Assembly (NCBI RefSeq): GCF_003097535.1
Contig: NZ_CP029187.1
Location: 434,001-498,000 of the forward strand
DNA: 64,000 bases
Direction: 5' to 3'
From: Flavobacterium pallidum
GTDB lineage: Bacteria > Bacteroidota > Bacteroidia > Flavobacteriales > Flavobacteriaceae
Below are positions 1 through 8,599 of the stretch, piece by piece; position 1 is the first letter of the stretch, and each line of letters starts with the position of its first letter. The notes beneath the pieces are model-generated. The model was given only the letters and a program-made list of their open reading frames with translations. It was not told where the DNA came from and made no database searches. The position numbers and the translations under genes were made by a program.

Positions 1-36
1 CACAACCGGCGGCTGATGCAATATAAAATCAAATAA
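1..36 (+). CDS. Possible C-terminal tail of an upstream gene (partial)
   Basis: Frame 1 is open from the window edge to a TAA at bases 34-36, giving eleven residues that end in a basic stretch (QYKIK). The next gene begins 19 bases later on the same strand, so an upstream gene ending here is plausible. Eleven codons are too few to identify a family, and the frame could be open by chance. Confidence 0.25.
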   Translation, partial: HNRRLMQYKIK

Positions 37-54
37 TTCACTAAACACACCTTT

Positions 55-2196
55 ATGAGATTCTTAAAACTGATATTTTTATTTGTCGTTATCCAGGCCA
101 AAGCGCAGCAGGGAGGCATGTGGATTCCATCACTATTGGAGGGCATGAATGAAAAGGAAATGAAAAACCTGGGCATGAAAATGTCGGCAGCCGATATTTA
201 TGATGTCAACCATTCGAGCCTGAAAGATGCCGTGCCGCAGTTTGATGGCGGCTGCACCTCGGAAGTGATTTCCCCGAAAGGATTGCTGCTGACGAACCAT
301 CATTGCGGATTCGATGCGATACAGTCACATTCTTCCGTAGCACACGATTATCTCACCGATGGTTTCTGGGCCTATAAAATGGAAGATGAATTGCCGAATG
401 AAGGCATGGTGGTGATGTTCATCGTAAAAATCGAAGACGTCACGAAACAGATTTTAACGGGCACCGAAAATTTGGCAGAAGCCGACAAACAAAAGAAAAT
501 CCAGGAAAACATTACTGCCCTTTCCAATACGTTCCCGAAGGAGCGCTGGCAGGAAAACAAGATTCGTACGTTTTATGAAGGCAATCAATACCTGCTTTTC
601 GTAACGGAGACTTTCAAAGACATCCGGTTGGTTGGGGCACCGCCGTCGTCCATCGGTAAATTCGGGTCGGATACGGACAACTGGGTTTGGCCGCGTCATA
701 CCGGAGATTTCTCATTGTTCCGCATTTATGCCGATAAAGACAACCATCCGGCACCTTACTCAAAAGAAAATGTGCCGTATGTGCCGAAACATTTCCTGCC
801 GATATCACTCGACGGTGTAAAAGACAACGACTTCAATATGGTGATGGGCTTTCCGGGAAGGACTACGGAATATTTACCGTCAGTAGCCATTGAGCAGATC
901 GTTGACGAGCTGAATCCCGCCAAGATTGAAGTGCGCGACAAAGCGCTTAAGATTGAAGATGGATTTATGCGCAAGGACAATGCGATTAAAATCCAGTATG
1001 CCTCAAAATATGCAGGCATAGCCAATTATTGGAAGAAATGGATTGGTGAAACGCAGGGATTGAAGAAGTCAGGCGCGGTTAATGTGCGCAAACAGGACGA
1101 AAAGCGTTTCCAGCAGGAAGTCGTCAAAAAAGGGAAAACGTCCGAATATGGCAGCCTATTGTCTGATTTCGAAACCAATTACAAAGAAATTGCGCCGTAT
1201 GCTTTGGCACGGGATTATTTCAATGAAGTAGCGTTGCGCAATACGGAATTGCTGAGTGTCGGGTATAAATTGTATCAATTGGAGCAGTTGCAGAAGACCA
1301 AAGGCGAACAGGCATTTACCGACAGGAAAAATACTTTGGCCAATGGCTTAGGTGATTTTTACAAGGATTACAACAAAAATGTAGACGAGAAAATATTTGA
1401 GGAACTGATCCGTATCTATGCGCTTAAAGTACCTTTCCAGTTTATACCTCCCGGACTTGCAGGTACCGACACACGAAAATTGACTGTGGAAATTTATGAT
1501 ACATCAGCGCTTACCAGTTATGATGCCATCAAAAAATTACTGACCGGCGATACCCAGACCGTCCTTAATAATATGAATGCGGACAAAGGTTACCAGCTGA
1601 TCAAGAATATGGCCGACACTTACCTTAATAAGGTAGCTCCGAAATATGATGAAATCAACCTTCGGATTACGGCTTTGCAGCGCACGTACATCAAAGCCCT
1701 TCTGGAATTAAAAACCCGCGACCGGATGTTTCCTGATGCAAACAGCACGCTGCGTGTCACTTATGGCAAAGTGAAGGGATACAAGGCCAAAGACGCTACG
1801 ATTTATGAATCGAAAACGTATCTTGACGGTGTGATGGAAAAATATATTCCGGGCGATTATGAGTTTGACGTGTCTCCAAAACTGATTGACCTTTATAGTA
1901 AAAAGGATTTTGGCCGATATGGTGAAGACGGAAAAATGCCCGTTTGTTTCATAGGGACAAGCCATACTACGGGCGGAAATTCAGGAAGTCCGGCGATTGA
2001 CGCACGCGGAAACCTGATCGGGTTGAATTTCGACCGCGTTTGGGAAGGCACGATGAGCGACATTTACTACGATCCGGCAATTTGCAGGAATGTGATGACA
2101 GATATCCGTTATGTGCTGTTCATTATTGACAAATTTGCAGGGGCGCAAAACATCATTGACGAACTCAAACTGGTGCACCCGAAGAAAAAAAGATAA
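55..2196 (+). CDS. S46 family dipeptidyl peptidase, DPP11-like
   Basis: Exported serine exopeptidase of family S46 (DPP7/DPP11), which removes dipeptides from the N-termini of oligopeptides in the periplasm. The 713 residues match the usual length of about 700-720. A signal peptide ends near residue 17 (IQAKA/QQ). The catalytic His lies in TNHHCGF (residues 80-86), and the catalytic Ser is about residue 645 in GGNSGSPAI. The S1 specificity position after NFD is Arg (about residue 661, NFDRVWEG). In studied S46 enzymes Arg here marks DPP11 (Asp/Glu at P1) and Gly marks DPP7 (hydrophobic P1), so acidic specificity is inferred. Start: an ATG followed directly by the signal peptide. No clear terminator follows; the 193-base gap downstream is very AT-rich. 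Confidence 0.93.
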   Translation: MRFLKLIFLFVVIQAKAQQGGMWIPSLLEGMNEKEMKNLGMKMSAADIYDVNHSSLKDAVPQFDGGCTSEVISPKGLLLTNHHCGFDAIQSHSSVAHDYLTDGFWAYKMEDELPNEGMVVMFIVKIEDVTKQILTGTENLAEADKQKKIQENITALSNTFPKERWQENKIRTFYEGNQYLLFVTETFKDIRLVGAPPSSIGKFGSDTDNWVWPRHTGDFSLFRIYADKDNHPAPYSKENVPYVPKHFLPISLDGVKDNDFNMVMGFPGRTTEYLPSVAIEQIVDELNPAKIEVRDKALKIEDGFMRKDNAIKIQYASKYAGIANYWKKWIGETQGLKKSGAVNVRKQDEKRFQQEVVKKGKTSEYGSLLSDFETNYKEIAPYALARDYFNEVALRNTELLSVGYKLYQLEQLQKTKGEQAFTDRKNTLANGLGDFYKDYNKNVDEKIFEELIRIYALKVPFQFIPPGLAGTDTRKLTVEIYDTSALTSYDAIKKLLTGDTQTVLNNMNADKGYQLIKNMADTYLNKVAPKYDEINLRITALQRTYIKALLELKTRDRMFPDANSTLRVTYGKVKGYKAKDATIYESKTYLDGVMEKYIPGDYEFDVSPKLIDLYSKKDFGRYGEDGKMPVCFIGTSHTTGGNSGSPAIDARGNLIGLNFDRVWEGTMSDIYYDPAICRNVMTDIRYVLFIIDKFAGAQNIIDELKLVHPKKKR

Positions 2197-2345
2197 CAAG
2201 CTGTTTTCCAAAGGCAAAGGCATAAAAAAGCAACTACAACGTTTACGCGGTAATTGTTTAAAGGGGCACTGATTTCCAAAGCATTGAAAAATTGAATTTT
2301 TTTCAAAAAAAAATTGAAAAATATTTTTACATGTCAAAAAATTTA

Positions 2346-2353
2346 TATCTTTG
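2346..2353 (+). promoter_or_regulatory. TAnnTTTG -7 box for the small lipoprotein gene
   Basis: TATCTTTG matches the Bacteroidota primary-sigma -7 consensus TAnnTTTG and sits 37 bases before the ATG at 2391. I see no good -33 TTG at the usual 17-23 base distance. The upstream DNA is instead rich in A and T runs (two copies of ATTGAAAAA near 2283 and 2313), which could act as an UP-like or bent element. Confidence 0.6.
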
Positions 2354-2390
2354 CCTCGAATTAATAATTAACCTTTTATAATTAAGTAAG

Positions 2391-2600
2391 ATGAAAAAAG
2401 TATTTTTAAGTTTAGCTGCTATCGCTGTATTGTCTGTTGTTTCTTGCAAGAAAGAAGCTGAAGGAACTGAGACTACTGTAGATTCAACTACTGTTGAAAC
2501 TCCAGCTGCTGTTGAGACAACTACAACTACTACTGTTGATACAACTGTTGTTGACACTACTAAAGCTGCTGCTACTCCTGCTGCTACTCCAGCTAAGTAA
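2391..2600 (+). CDS. Small Thr/Val/Ala-rich lipoprotein
   Basis: 69-residue predicted lipoprotein. A type II signal peptide ends in the lipobox VVSC, with Cys19 as the lipidated residue, followed by KKEAEGTE. This Lys-then-acidic pattern resembles the surface-export signals described for Bacteroidota lipoproteins, so outer-leaflet display is possible but unproven. The mature part is about 50 residues of low complexity, mostly Thr, Val, Ala, Pro and Asp, with no Trp, Tyr, Phe or further Cys. Codons are strikingly uniform (GCT, ACT, GTT, GAA), unlike neighbouring genes, which suggests high expression. It has its own -7 box and a strong terminator, so it is probably a single-gene transcript. I recognise no domain; a spacer or abundant surface-coat role is speculation. 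Confidence 0.8.
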   Translation: MKKVFLSLAAIAVLSVVSCKKEAEGTETTVDSTTVETPAAVETTTTTTVDTTVVDTTKAAATPAATPAK

Positions 2601-2619
2601 TTAGTATCTAAAGAAAAAA

Positions 2620-2648
2620 TCAAAGCCTCGCATTGCGGGGCTTTTTTT
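2620..2648 (+). terminator. Rho-independent terminator after the small lipoprotein
   Basis: Stem AAGCCTCG / CGGGGCTT around a short CATTG loop, followed by seven T residues. It lies 20 bases after the stop codon at 2600. Confidence 0.9.
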
Positions 2649-2730
2649 ATGGAATATGGTGATCGATTTCTTTACCTGAAGACATCGAGCCATTTTGCCA
2701 CGGCTATTCCAGGTTCGTGAATCTTAAATC

Positions 2731-3075
2731 TTATCCGAAGACGATGTCGTTTTGGGTGAAATCGAGAATTTCAGCCGAAGCCGCGCTTTGATTCACTTCA
2801 TCAATTCCCTTCTGCAACCTCAGCTCTGTAGAATATTTCCTGCTGGTCACTGTTAGTTCTTCATCAATAGTTAGTTTAAAGAAATATTTTCCTGCTGCTG
2901 CTTTGTGCCTGGAATAAGAGGCATCAACCAGATTTGATTTGAGCTTTTCAATCGCTTCCTCACATTCAAAGCGCAACTCATAACCCGGGCTGCTGAAAAT
3001 AGTTTTGCCTTTTCGCGATGTAAATGCAAATTTATATTCCCCGTTAAATCTTTTACTCATTACAAATGCACCCAT
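2731..3075 (-). CDS. YegP family protein (DUF1508)
   Basis: 114-residue protein resembling the YegP/DUF1508 fold, small beta-alpha units usually found as tandem pairs. Two units are visible: GEYKFAFTSRKGKTIFSSPGY (about residues 11-31) with a helix after it, and GKYFFKLT..ELTVTSRKYST (about 62-84) with its helix. The biochemical role of the family is unsettled. Start: the ATG at 3075 has GGAG eight bases upstream, an unusually good Shine-Dalgarno match for this phylum; a second ATG at 3060 (MSKRF) is the alternative. A possible minus-strand -7 box (TATTTTTG, 3170-3163) would leave a leader of about 80 bases. No signal peptide, so probably cytoplasmic. Confidence 0.8.
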   Translation of the reverse strand: MGAFVMSKRFNGEYKFAFTSRKGKTIFSSPGYELRFECEEAIEKLKSNLVDASYSRHKAAAGKYFFKLTIDEELTVTSRKYSTELRLQKGIDEVNQSAASAEILDFTQNDIVFG

Positions 3076-3269
3076 TGAAATACTCCTTTTGAATTATGAC
3101 ATCACCTAGTCCATTGATAAATTTCTTGAGCCAAACCATCAACAGCAAGCTCCGACAATTGACAAAAATAACAATAAAAATACCATTGCACATTTTTTTC
3201 ATCACTTATCCTGAAGCATATTTTTAATTAAAATAGCGCCTCAGATCCTGTAAACTTACTTTAATTTAA

Positions 3270-3277
3270 TATTTTTG
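3270..3277 (+). promoter_or_regulatory. TAnnTTTG -7 box for the acyltransferase gene
   Basis: TATTTTTG lies 29 bases before the proposed TTG start at 3307. Its position supports translation from that TTG, because no in-frame ATG lies between the box and the coding region. A matching -33 element is not clear. Confidence 0.5.
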
Positions 3278-3306
3278 AACACGGCACCTATCCTAATATT
3301 GACCCA

Positions 3307-4341
3307 TTGAGAATCCCACAATTAACTTTTACAAGATTCATTGCCGCTTTGGCGATAGTCATTTATCATTATGGGCGGGAAAGTTTCTTTTTTAAAAACG
3401 AAAAAATATCTTTTATTTTTGAACAGGCTGACCTTGGTGTAAGTTATTTCTTTATCCTTTCAGGATTTGTAATGATGGTAGCTTACAATAAACTTGAACG
3501 TGTGGACTTCAAAAAGTACCTCGCCAACAGGCTAATCCGAATCTATCCCGCATATTTCCTTGCAGGTTTCCTTACCCTGGCGGCAAGCATGTTTACCTCA
3601 TATCTTACCAGCAATTTCGTTTTATACAATACGATGCTACAAACCTGGTTTCCAGGAAAAGCGCTTTCAATAAATTATCCCGGATGGTCTCTTTCCATTG
3701 AGCTTTTTTTTTATGTGAGCTTTCCATTTTTGTTCAATAAGGTATACCGACAAATCAAAATAAAAAGAATCGCCGTTTTTATCCTCGGGATCTGGATTGC
3801 CACACAAATATTTGCAAATGTCATTGATGAGGACATTATGATTGGACGATTAAATTTTCAGGATCTGAAATACCATCCATTACTGCATTTCAATGAATTT
3901 CTGGCAGGAAATCTGGCGGGACTTTATTTTATGCGACAGGAGCGATTGTCAAAAAACTACTTCTACCCTATTCTCGCACTATTAATCACGCTTGTATTGA
4001 CATTTAAATTCGCGCAAAAATTAGAGCTTCATCATGGATTGCTGGCCATTATTTTTGTACCCTTGATTATTTTGATGTCATTGAGCAATGACCGGCTTAC
4101 CCTGCTATTCAGAAGCAAACCTTTTGAATTTTTAGGAGAAATCAGTTTCGGGATTTATATTTTTCAGGCACCTGTATGGCTTATGCTTTCCAATCTTAAA
4201 CTTGAAGGGTATTTTGGGTTACATGAAAAAACAGATGGTAATTTATGCTTTTTCATAAGACTTATCATACTGATAGGGATCTCGGCGATAAGCTATGTGC
4301 TTTTTGAAAAGCCGATCAGGGAGAGATTAAGGCGTTCATAA
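3307..4341 (+). CDS. Acyltransferase 3 family membrane protein (OafA/YrhL type)
   Basis: Integral-membrane O-acyltransferase of the acyltransferase 3 family, which transfers acetyl or other acyl groups to cell-surface sugars. The 344 residues match the size of the membrane domain alone. The N-terminal RFIAALAIVIYHY carries the family's conserved Arg and His (about residues 11-21), followed by around ten hydrophobic segments and a basic end (EKPIRERLRRS). Translation appears to begin at TTG (3307), since the conserved N-terminus starts at once and no ATG is in frame upstream. No polysaccharide genes are adjacent, so the acceptor is unknown. By eye the DNA is more AT-rich than its neighbours and it abuts a tRNA pair, compatible with acquisition but not proof of it. 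Confidence 0.88.
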   Translation: MRIPQLTFTRFIAALAIVIYHYGRESFFFKNEKISFIFEQADLGVSYFFILSGFVMMVAYNKLERVDFKKYLANRLIRIYPAYFLAGFLTLAASMFTSYLTSNFVLYNTMLQTWFPGKALSINYPGWSLSIELFFYVSFPFLFNKVYRQIKIKRIAVFILGIWIATQIFANVIDEDIMIGRLNFQDLKYHPLLHFNEFLAGNLAGLYFMRQERLSKNYFYPILALLITLVLTFKFAQKLELHHGLLAIIFVPLIILMSLSNDRLTLLFRSKPFEFLGEISFGIYIFQAPVWLMLSNLKLEGYFGLHEKTDGNLCFFIRLIILIGISAISYVLFEKPIRERLRRS

Positions 4342-4356
4342 GAAATGCCCGAATAC

Positions 4357-4388
4357 AAAAAAACCCTTCAAAAGAAGGGGTTTTTTTG
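4357..4388 (+). terminator. Terminator after the acyltransferase
   Basis: AAACCCTTC / GAAGGGGTTT stem with an AAAA loop and seven T residues. A-rich DNA on the other side makes it potentially bidirectional, so it could also end the tRNA transcript from the minus strand. Confidence 0.88.
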
Positions 4389-4474
4389 TACTCAGAGCGG
4401 GACTTGAACCCGCACGAACATTACTGTTCACTGGATTTTAAGTCCAGCGTGTCTACCAATTTCACCATCCGAGC
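4389..4474 (-). tRNA. tRNA-Leu (UAA anticodon)
   Basis: 86-base class II tRNA. Acceptor strands GCTCGGA and TCTGAGT pair (with G-U pairs), the anticodon stem CTGGA/TCCAG encloses loop CTTAAAA with anticodon TAA, a long variable arm follows, and the T arm is GCGGG-TTCAAGT-CCCGC. CCA is not encoded. It lies just downstream of tRNA-Gly and is probably co-transcribed with it. Confidence 0.95.
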
Positions 4475-4482
4475 TGGATTAG

Positions 4483-4555
4483 AGCGAAAAACGGGGCTCG
4501 AACCCGCGACCTCGACCTTGGCAAGGTCGCGCTCTACCAACTGAGCTATTTTCGC
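4483..4555 (-). tRNA. tRNA-Gly (GCC anticodon)
   Basis: 73-base tRNA. Acceptor GCGAAAA/TTTTCGC, D arm TAGCTCAGTTGGTAGAGC, anticodon loop CTTGCCAAG with GCC, T arm GCGGG-TTCGAGC-CCCGT, discriminator T as usual for tRNA-Gly. CCA is not encoded. Eight bases separate it from tRNA-Leu, so the two likely form one precursor. Confidence 0.95.
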
Positions 4556-4598
4556 AATTATGTAAAAGAACCGCAACACTTCTTGTGTATTGCGAGGG

Positions 4599-4628
4599 CA
4601 AATTTAAAACATTAATTGAATTACACAA
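4599..4628 (-). promoter_or_regulatory. Promoter of the tRNA-Gly/tRNA-Leu unit
   Basis: On the minus strand a TTG (4628-4626) is followed after 19 bases by TAAATTTG (4606-4599), a complete Bacteroidota -33/-7 pair. The predicted transcript would start near 4593, about 38 bases before tRNA-Gly. Confidence 0.72.
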
Positions 4629-4693
4629 GGCTTTTCAGGAAAAAAATCCAACTAAAAATATAACCTATTGAAACACAAATCGTAAATCCGGAA

Positions 4694-7300
4694 CTATTTT
4701 TTTGAAAGCATCCTGCGGATTTCATTTAGTTTCATCAAGGCCTCAACCGGCGTCAGTGTATTGATATCAAGGCCCAGGATTTCATCGCGTATTTCTTCTA
4801 AAAGCGGATCATCAAGATTGAAAATACTCAATTGCAGTTCCTCTTTAGCCGATTTAATCCCGTTCAGTGCTTCACCGGAATGGTCTTTTTCCAATTTCTT
4901 CAAAAGTTTCTGTGCCTTCAGGATGACCGTCTGCGGCATTCCGGCCATTTTCGCCACATGGATCCCAAAACTGTGCGCACTACCGCCTTTAACCAGTTTA
5001 CGCACAAACAAAACCGTATCTTTTAATTCCTTTACCGATACATTATAATTCTGTATCCGGGGCAGCATATCGCTCATTTCATTCAGCTCGTGGTAATGCG
5101 TTGCAAAAAGCGTTTTCGGTTGTGAAGGATGTTCATGCAGGTATTCGGCGATGGCCCATGCAATTGAAATCCCATCATAAGTGCTGGTACCTCGTCCGAT
5201 TTCATCCAATAAAACCAGGCTTCGGTCAGAAATATTATTCAGGATAGAAGCGGTTTCATTCATTTCGACCATAAAGGTTGATTCGCCCATCGAAATGTTA
5301 TCAGAAGCGCCTACTCGTGTAAAAATCTTATCCACTATTCCCATTCTGACGCTATCGGCCGGAACAAAACTCCCCATCTGCGAAAGCAGGACAATCAGTG
5401 CGGTTTGCCTTAAAATAGCCGATTTTCCCGACATGTTAGGCCCGGTAATCATAATAATCTGCTGCGAATCCCGGTCAAGGAAAACATCATTGGCAATATA
5501 AGGTATTCCGATAGGCAATTGTTTTTCAATTACCGGATGCCTGCCATTGCTGATTTCCAGATCGAAAGTATCGTCGAGGACCGGGCATACATAATTGTTT
5601 TCGAGTGCCAATTGCGCAAACGAAGTCAGGCAGTCCAATTGTGCGACCAAATTCGCATTCAATTGTACCGGCTTAATATAGGTCGCAATCCAGGCCACCA
5701 AGTGCTCAAACAATTCCGTTTCCAATTTGTGGATTTTTTCCTCGGCACCTAATATTTTGGTTTCATATTCCTTAAGTTCTTCGGTAATGTAACGCTCCGC
5801 ATTTACAAGCGTTTGTTTACGGATCCATTCCACGGGAACCTTATCCTTATGTGTATTTCGCACTTCAATATAATATCCGAAAACATTATTAAACGAAATC
5901 TTCAACGAAGAAATACCCGTAATTTCAGATTCCCGTTTCTCGATGCCTTCCAAAAATTCTTTTCCCGTAGTGGAAATCACCCGAAGTTCATCGAGTTCAT
6001 TATTGATCCCGGAAGCGATAGCATTTCCTTTGGCAATGGCTACCGGGGCATCCGGATTCAGCGTGTGTGTTATCTTTTCGCGAAGCAAATCACAACTGTG
6101 CAGGCTGTCGCCGATGGTTTTTACGGCTTCCAGCGGACTGGCCAACGCTAAGTCCTTAATCGGCAGAATGGCATCCAAAGAATCTTTCAGATAAATCACT
6201 TCCCGCGGCGTAACTTTCCCTGTTGCTATTTTAGAAATCAGGCGCTCCAGGTCGGAAATCTGCTTGATTTGCTGCTGTATCTTTTTCAGCACATCCTGAT
6301 TGTCTTTGAGATAGCTGACCACTTCATGGCGGCTTCTTATCTTATTAATATCTTTCAGCGGAAGCGCCAGCCAACGTTTCAGCAAACGGCTGCCCATAGG
6401 CGAAAGCGTACGATCGATGACATCGAGTAGCGTAACAGCATTCGGGTTATAACTGTGGTACAATTCCAGATTCCGGATGGTAAAACGGTCCATCCATACA
6501 TAAGCATCTTCAGCAATGCGCTGTATTGACGTAATGTGCTGTATCCTGTCGTGTTGGGTTTCCGATAAATAATACAATATTGCACCTGCAGCGATGATGC
6601 CGTCCGGCAATTCCTCGATCCCGAAGCCTTTAAGCGAAACGGTCTTGAAATGATTGGTAAGCGTCTGCAGCGCATAATCTTCCTTGTAAACCCAATCCTC
6701 AAGGTAAAAATTATGAAAATCCTCGCCGAAGGTTTCCTTAAAATCATTCTTATTCTGCTTCGGCACAAGCACTTCGCTGGGGTTAAAATTCTGGAGCAGC
6801 TTATCTATATATTCCTCATTGCCCTGTGCTGTCAGGAATTCTCCTGTGGATACATCCAGAAAAGCAACTCCCAAACTCTTTTTACCGAAATACAAAGCAG
6901 CCAGGAAATTATTGGACTTGGAATGCAGCACTTCATCATTCATGGAAACTCCGGGAGTGACCAATTCGGTGACGCCTCTTTTGACAATGGTTTTCGTCAT
7001 TTTTGGATCCTCAAGCTGGTCACAGATGGCGACGCGAAGTCCGGCCTTGACCAATTTAGGCAAATAGGTATTGAGCGAATGGTGCGGAAATCCGGCCAAA
7101 GCAGTTTCAGTTTCAGAACCGGCACCACGCTTGGTCAGGACAATACCGAGAATTTTAGAAGCGCGGATGGCATCCTCACCGAAAGTTTCATAGAAATCCC
7201 CAACACGGAACAAGAGGCAGGCATCAGGATATTTGCGCTTTATCTCATTATACTGCTTCATTAAAGGGGTTTCCTTCGGTGCTTTCTCTTTTGTCGTCAA
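4694..7300 (-). CDS. mutS: DNA mismatch repair protein MutS
   Basis: Mismatch-recognition ATPase that binds base mismatches and small loops as a dimer and recruits MutL. All MutS landmarks are present: the N-terminal mismatch-binding motif with the Phe-x-Glu pair ([12 protein letters not shown], about residues 32-43), the lever and clamp domains, the Walker A GPNMSGKS, Walker B with [12 protein letters not shown], and FATHYHEL. The 868 residues match full-length bacterial MutS. Translation seems to start at TTG (7300); the next ATG (7261) begins [12 protein letters not shown], just ahead of the conserved domain, and is the alternative. The gene stands alone, divergent from the DUF1573 gene, and no mutL is in the window. 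No frameshift or lost motif is seen, so repair should be intact. Confidence 0.97.
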   Translation of the reverse strand: MTTKEKAPKETPLMKQYNEIKRKYPDACLLFRVGDFYETFGEDAIRASKILGIVLTKRGAGSETETALAGFPHHSLNTYLPKLVKAGLRVAICDQLEDPKMTKTIVKRGVTELVTPGVSMNDEVLHSKSNNFLAALYFGKKSLGVAFLDVSTGEFLTAQGNEEYIDKLLQNFNPSEVLVPKQNKNDFKETFGEDFHNFYLEDWVYKEDYALQTLTNHFKTVSLKGFGIEELPDGIIAAGAILYYLSETQHDRIQHITSIQRIAEDAYVWMDRFTIRNLELYHSYNPNAVTLLDVIDRTLSPMGSRLLKRWLALPLKDINKIRSRHEVVSYLKDNQDVLKKIQQQIKQISDLERLISKIATGKVTPREVIYLKDSLDAILPIKDLALASPLEAVKTIGDSLHSCDLLREKITHTLNPDAPVAIAKGNAIASGINNELDELRVISTTGKEFLEGIEKRESEITGISSLKISFNNVFGYYIEVRNTHKDKVPVEWIRKQTLVNAERYITEELKEYETKILGAEEKIHKLETELFEHLVAWIATYIKPVQLNANLVAQLDCLTSFAQLALENNYVCPVLDDTFDLEISNGRHPVIEKQLPIGIPYIANDVFLDRDSQQIIMITGPNMSGKSAILRQTALIVLLSQMGSFVPADSVRMGIVDKIFTRVGASDNISMGESTFMVEMNETASILNNISDRSLVLLDEIGRGTSTYDGISIAWAIAEYLHEHPSQPKTLFATHYHELNEMSDMLPRIQNYNVSVKELKDTVLFVRKLVKGGSAHSFGIHVAKMAGMPQTVILKAQKLLKKLEKDHSGEALNGIKSAKEELQLSIFNLDDPLLEEIRDEILGLDINTLTPVEALMKLNEIRRMLSKK

Positions 7301-7425
7301 TGCTTTTGTATTTAGCGTTCTGCTGTAAAAATAGTGATGCGAATTTAACTATTGCGCTGATTTTGCGTTGTTAAAATTTAAATTTAATTTAAGAAAAATT
7401 GTTTAGGCTATGTAATTTTAATTTA

Positions 7426-7433
7426 TACATTTG
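7426..7433 (+). promoter_or_regulatory. TAnnTTTG -7 box for the DUF1573 gene
   Basis: TACATTTG 27 bases before the ATG at 7461. The nearest upstream TTG (7399-7401) is 24 bases away, just outside the usual 17-23 spacing. Confidence 0.6.
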
Positions 7434-7460
7434 TTTCGCTAATTTAATTTTTAAAAAAAG

Positions 7461-7967
7461 ATGAAAAAAAATCTGATATTATTTTCTGCAATGGCTCTAT
7501 TTGCAGTGAATGGTGCTTTCGCGCAGGAAACTGCAAAAAAAGCGGTTAAGAAAACAACAACAACTACCAAAACAGAAATGAAAAAGGTAGTGGCCCCTAT
7601 GACAGCTGCAACACCAGCTGTTGATGGCGCAGGGATGACTTTCGAGTCTGAGACAATCGACTACGGAACTGTAAAGCACAATGCTGACGGAAAACGTGAA
7701 TTCGTTTTCGTAAACACTGGAAACAAACCTTTGACAATCACTAACTGTGCAGGTTCATGCGGTTGTACCGTTCCATCATGGCCAAAAGAACCAATCGCTC
7801 CGGGTGCAAAAGCAGTTATCGGTGTGAAATATGCTACTGACAGGGTTGGTCCATTCACGAAAACAGTAACTGTAACATCTAATGCTTCTGAAACTCCGAA
7901 AGTATTGACCATCAAAGGAACTGTTCTTGCTGATCCAACTCCGGCAGAAACGCCTACAAAAAGCTAA
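7461..7967 (+). CDS. Exported DUF1573 domain protein
   Basis: 168-residue exported protein with one DUF1573 domain, an immunoglobulin-like (ASH/MSP-type) beta sandwich common in Bacteroidota. The signal peptide ends at GAFA/QE (about residue 21). A Lys/Thr-rich linker (about 22-55) leads to the domain (about 57-155), with the typical TIDYGTVKHNADGKREF strand, FVFVNTGNKPLTI, and the conserved Cys pair in CAGSCGCTVPSWP. The Cys residues may form a disulfide in the periplasm. The function of the family is not established. Its own promoter box and terminator suggest a single-gene unit. Codon use is regular (many AAA, GCT, GTT), as in well-expressed genes. Confidence 0.88.
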   Translation: MKKNLILFSAMALFAVNGAFAQETAKKAVKKTTTTTKTEMKKVVAPMTAATPAVDGAGMTFESETIDYGTVKHNADGKREFVFVNTGNKPLTITNCAGSCGCTVPSWPKEPIAPGAKAVIGVKYATDRVGPFTKTVTVTSNASETPKVLTIKGTVLADPTPAETPTKS

Positions 7968-7989
7968 TTACTTTTTAAACAAAAAATCT

Positions 7990-8019
7990 AAGCTTCCCTT
8001 AATCCGGAAGCTTTTTTTA
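7990..8019 (+). terminator. Terminator after the DUF1573 gene
   Basis: AAGCTTCC / GGAAGCTT perfect 8-base stem, loop CTTAATCC, then a T run. It stands between the DUF1573 stop and the methyltransferase ATG, only a few bases from the latter. Confidence 0.9.
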
Positions 8020-8023
8020 TAAT

Positions 8024-8557
8024 ATGATGCGAAAACTTGAGAACAGCGAATTAGACCGCAAATCCATAGCCGATTTTAAGGAAGCTGAAAAAACCCCGAT
8101 CATTATCATCCTGGATGACATACGGAGCCTTCACAATATTGGCTCGGTATTTCGTTCCGCCGATGCATTCCTTGTTGAAAAAATTTACCTCTGCGGGATT
8201 ACTGCCTGCCCTCCGAATAAGGAAATCCACAAAACCGCTTTAGGCGCAACGGAAACTGTAGACTGGGAATATAAGGCATCCGTAACAGAATTGATTGCCG
8301 GACTTCAGGTACAAAGCATCAAAGTCTTTGCCGTAGAGCAGGTAGAGGGTGCTGTGATGCTCAACAAATTCAGTTTTAAAACCCATCAAAAACTTGCATT
8401 GGTCTTCGGAAACGAAGTGTATGGCGTGAGCCAGGAAGCCATCTCCTTATGCGATGGAAGCATTGAAATCCCACAACTTGGCACTAAACATTCCCTGAAT
8501 ATTGCCGTCAGCGCCGGGATTGTCATCTGGGACCTGTTCCAGAAAATGAAAATTTAA
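8024..8557 (+). CDS. TrmH/SpoU family RNA 2'-O-methyltransferase
   Basis: 177-residue SPOUT-class methyltransferase that would methylate a ribose 2'-OH in tRNA or rRNA using S-adenosylmethionine. The family's three motifs are present: LDDIRSLHNIGSVFRSADAF (about residues 30-49), LVFGNEVYGVS (about 126-136), and the C-terminal knot IPQLGTKHSLNIAVSAGI (about 150-167), where a Met is more common than Thr-Lys before the SLN motif. There is no separate RNA-binding extension, so the substrate cannot be told; TrmH-like tRNA methylation is the default guess. Two ATG codons (8024, 8027) stand in tandem directly behind the preceding terminator. Transcription therefore needs its own promoter or read-through. 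Confidence 0.88.
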   Translation: MMRKLENSELDRKSIADFKEAEKTPIIIILDDIRSLHNIGSVFRSADAFLVEKIYLCGITACPPNKEIHKTALGATETVDWEYKASVTELIAGLQVQSIKVFAVEQVEGAVMLNKFSFKTHQKLALVFGNEVYGVSQEAISLCDGSIEIPQLGTKHSLNIAVSAGIVIWDLFQKMKI

Positions 8558-8599
8558 CTGTATCTTCGGCTTCCAAAAAAAAAACTGCGAATCCAATAC

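Noticed and set aside
6650..7264. 204-residue open frame on the plus strand inside mutS
   Set aside because: Lies wholly antisense to the MutS mismatch-binding region, has no domain and no promoter, and its openness follows from mutS codon use.
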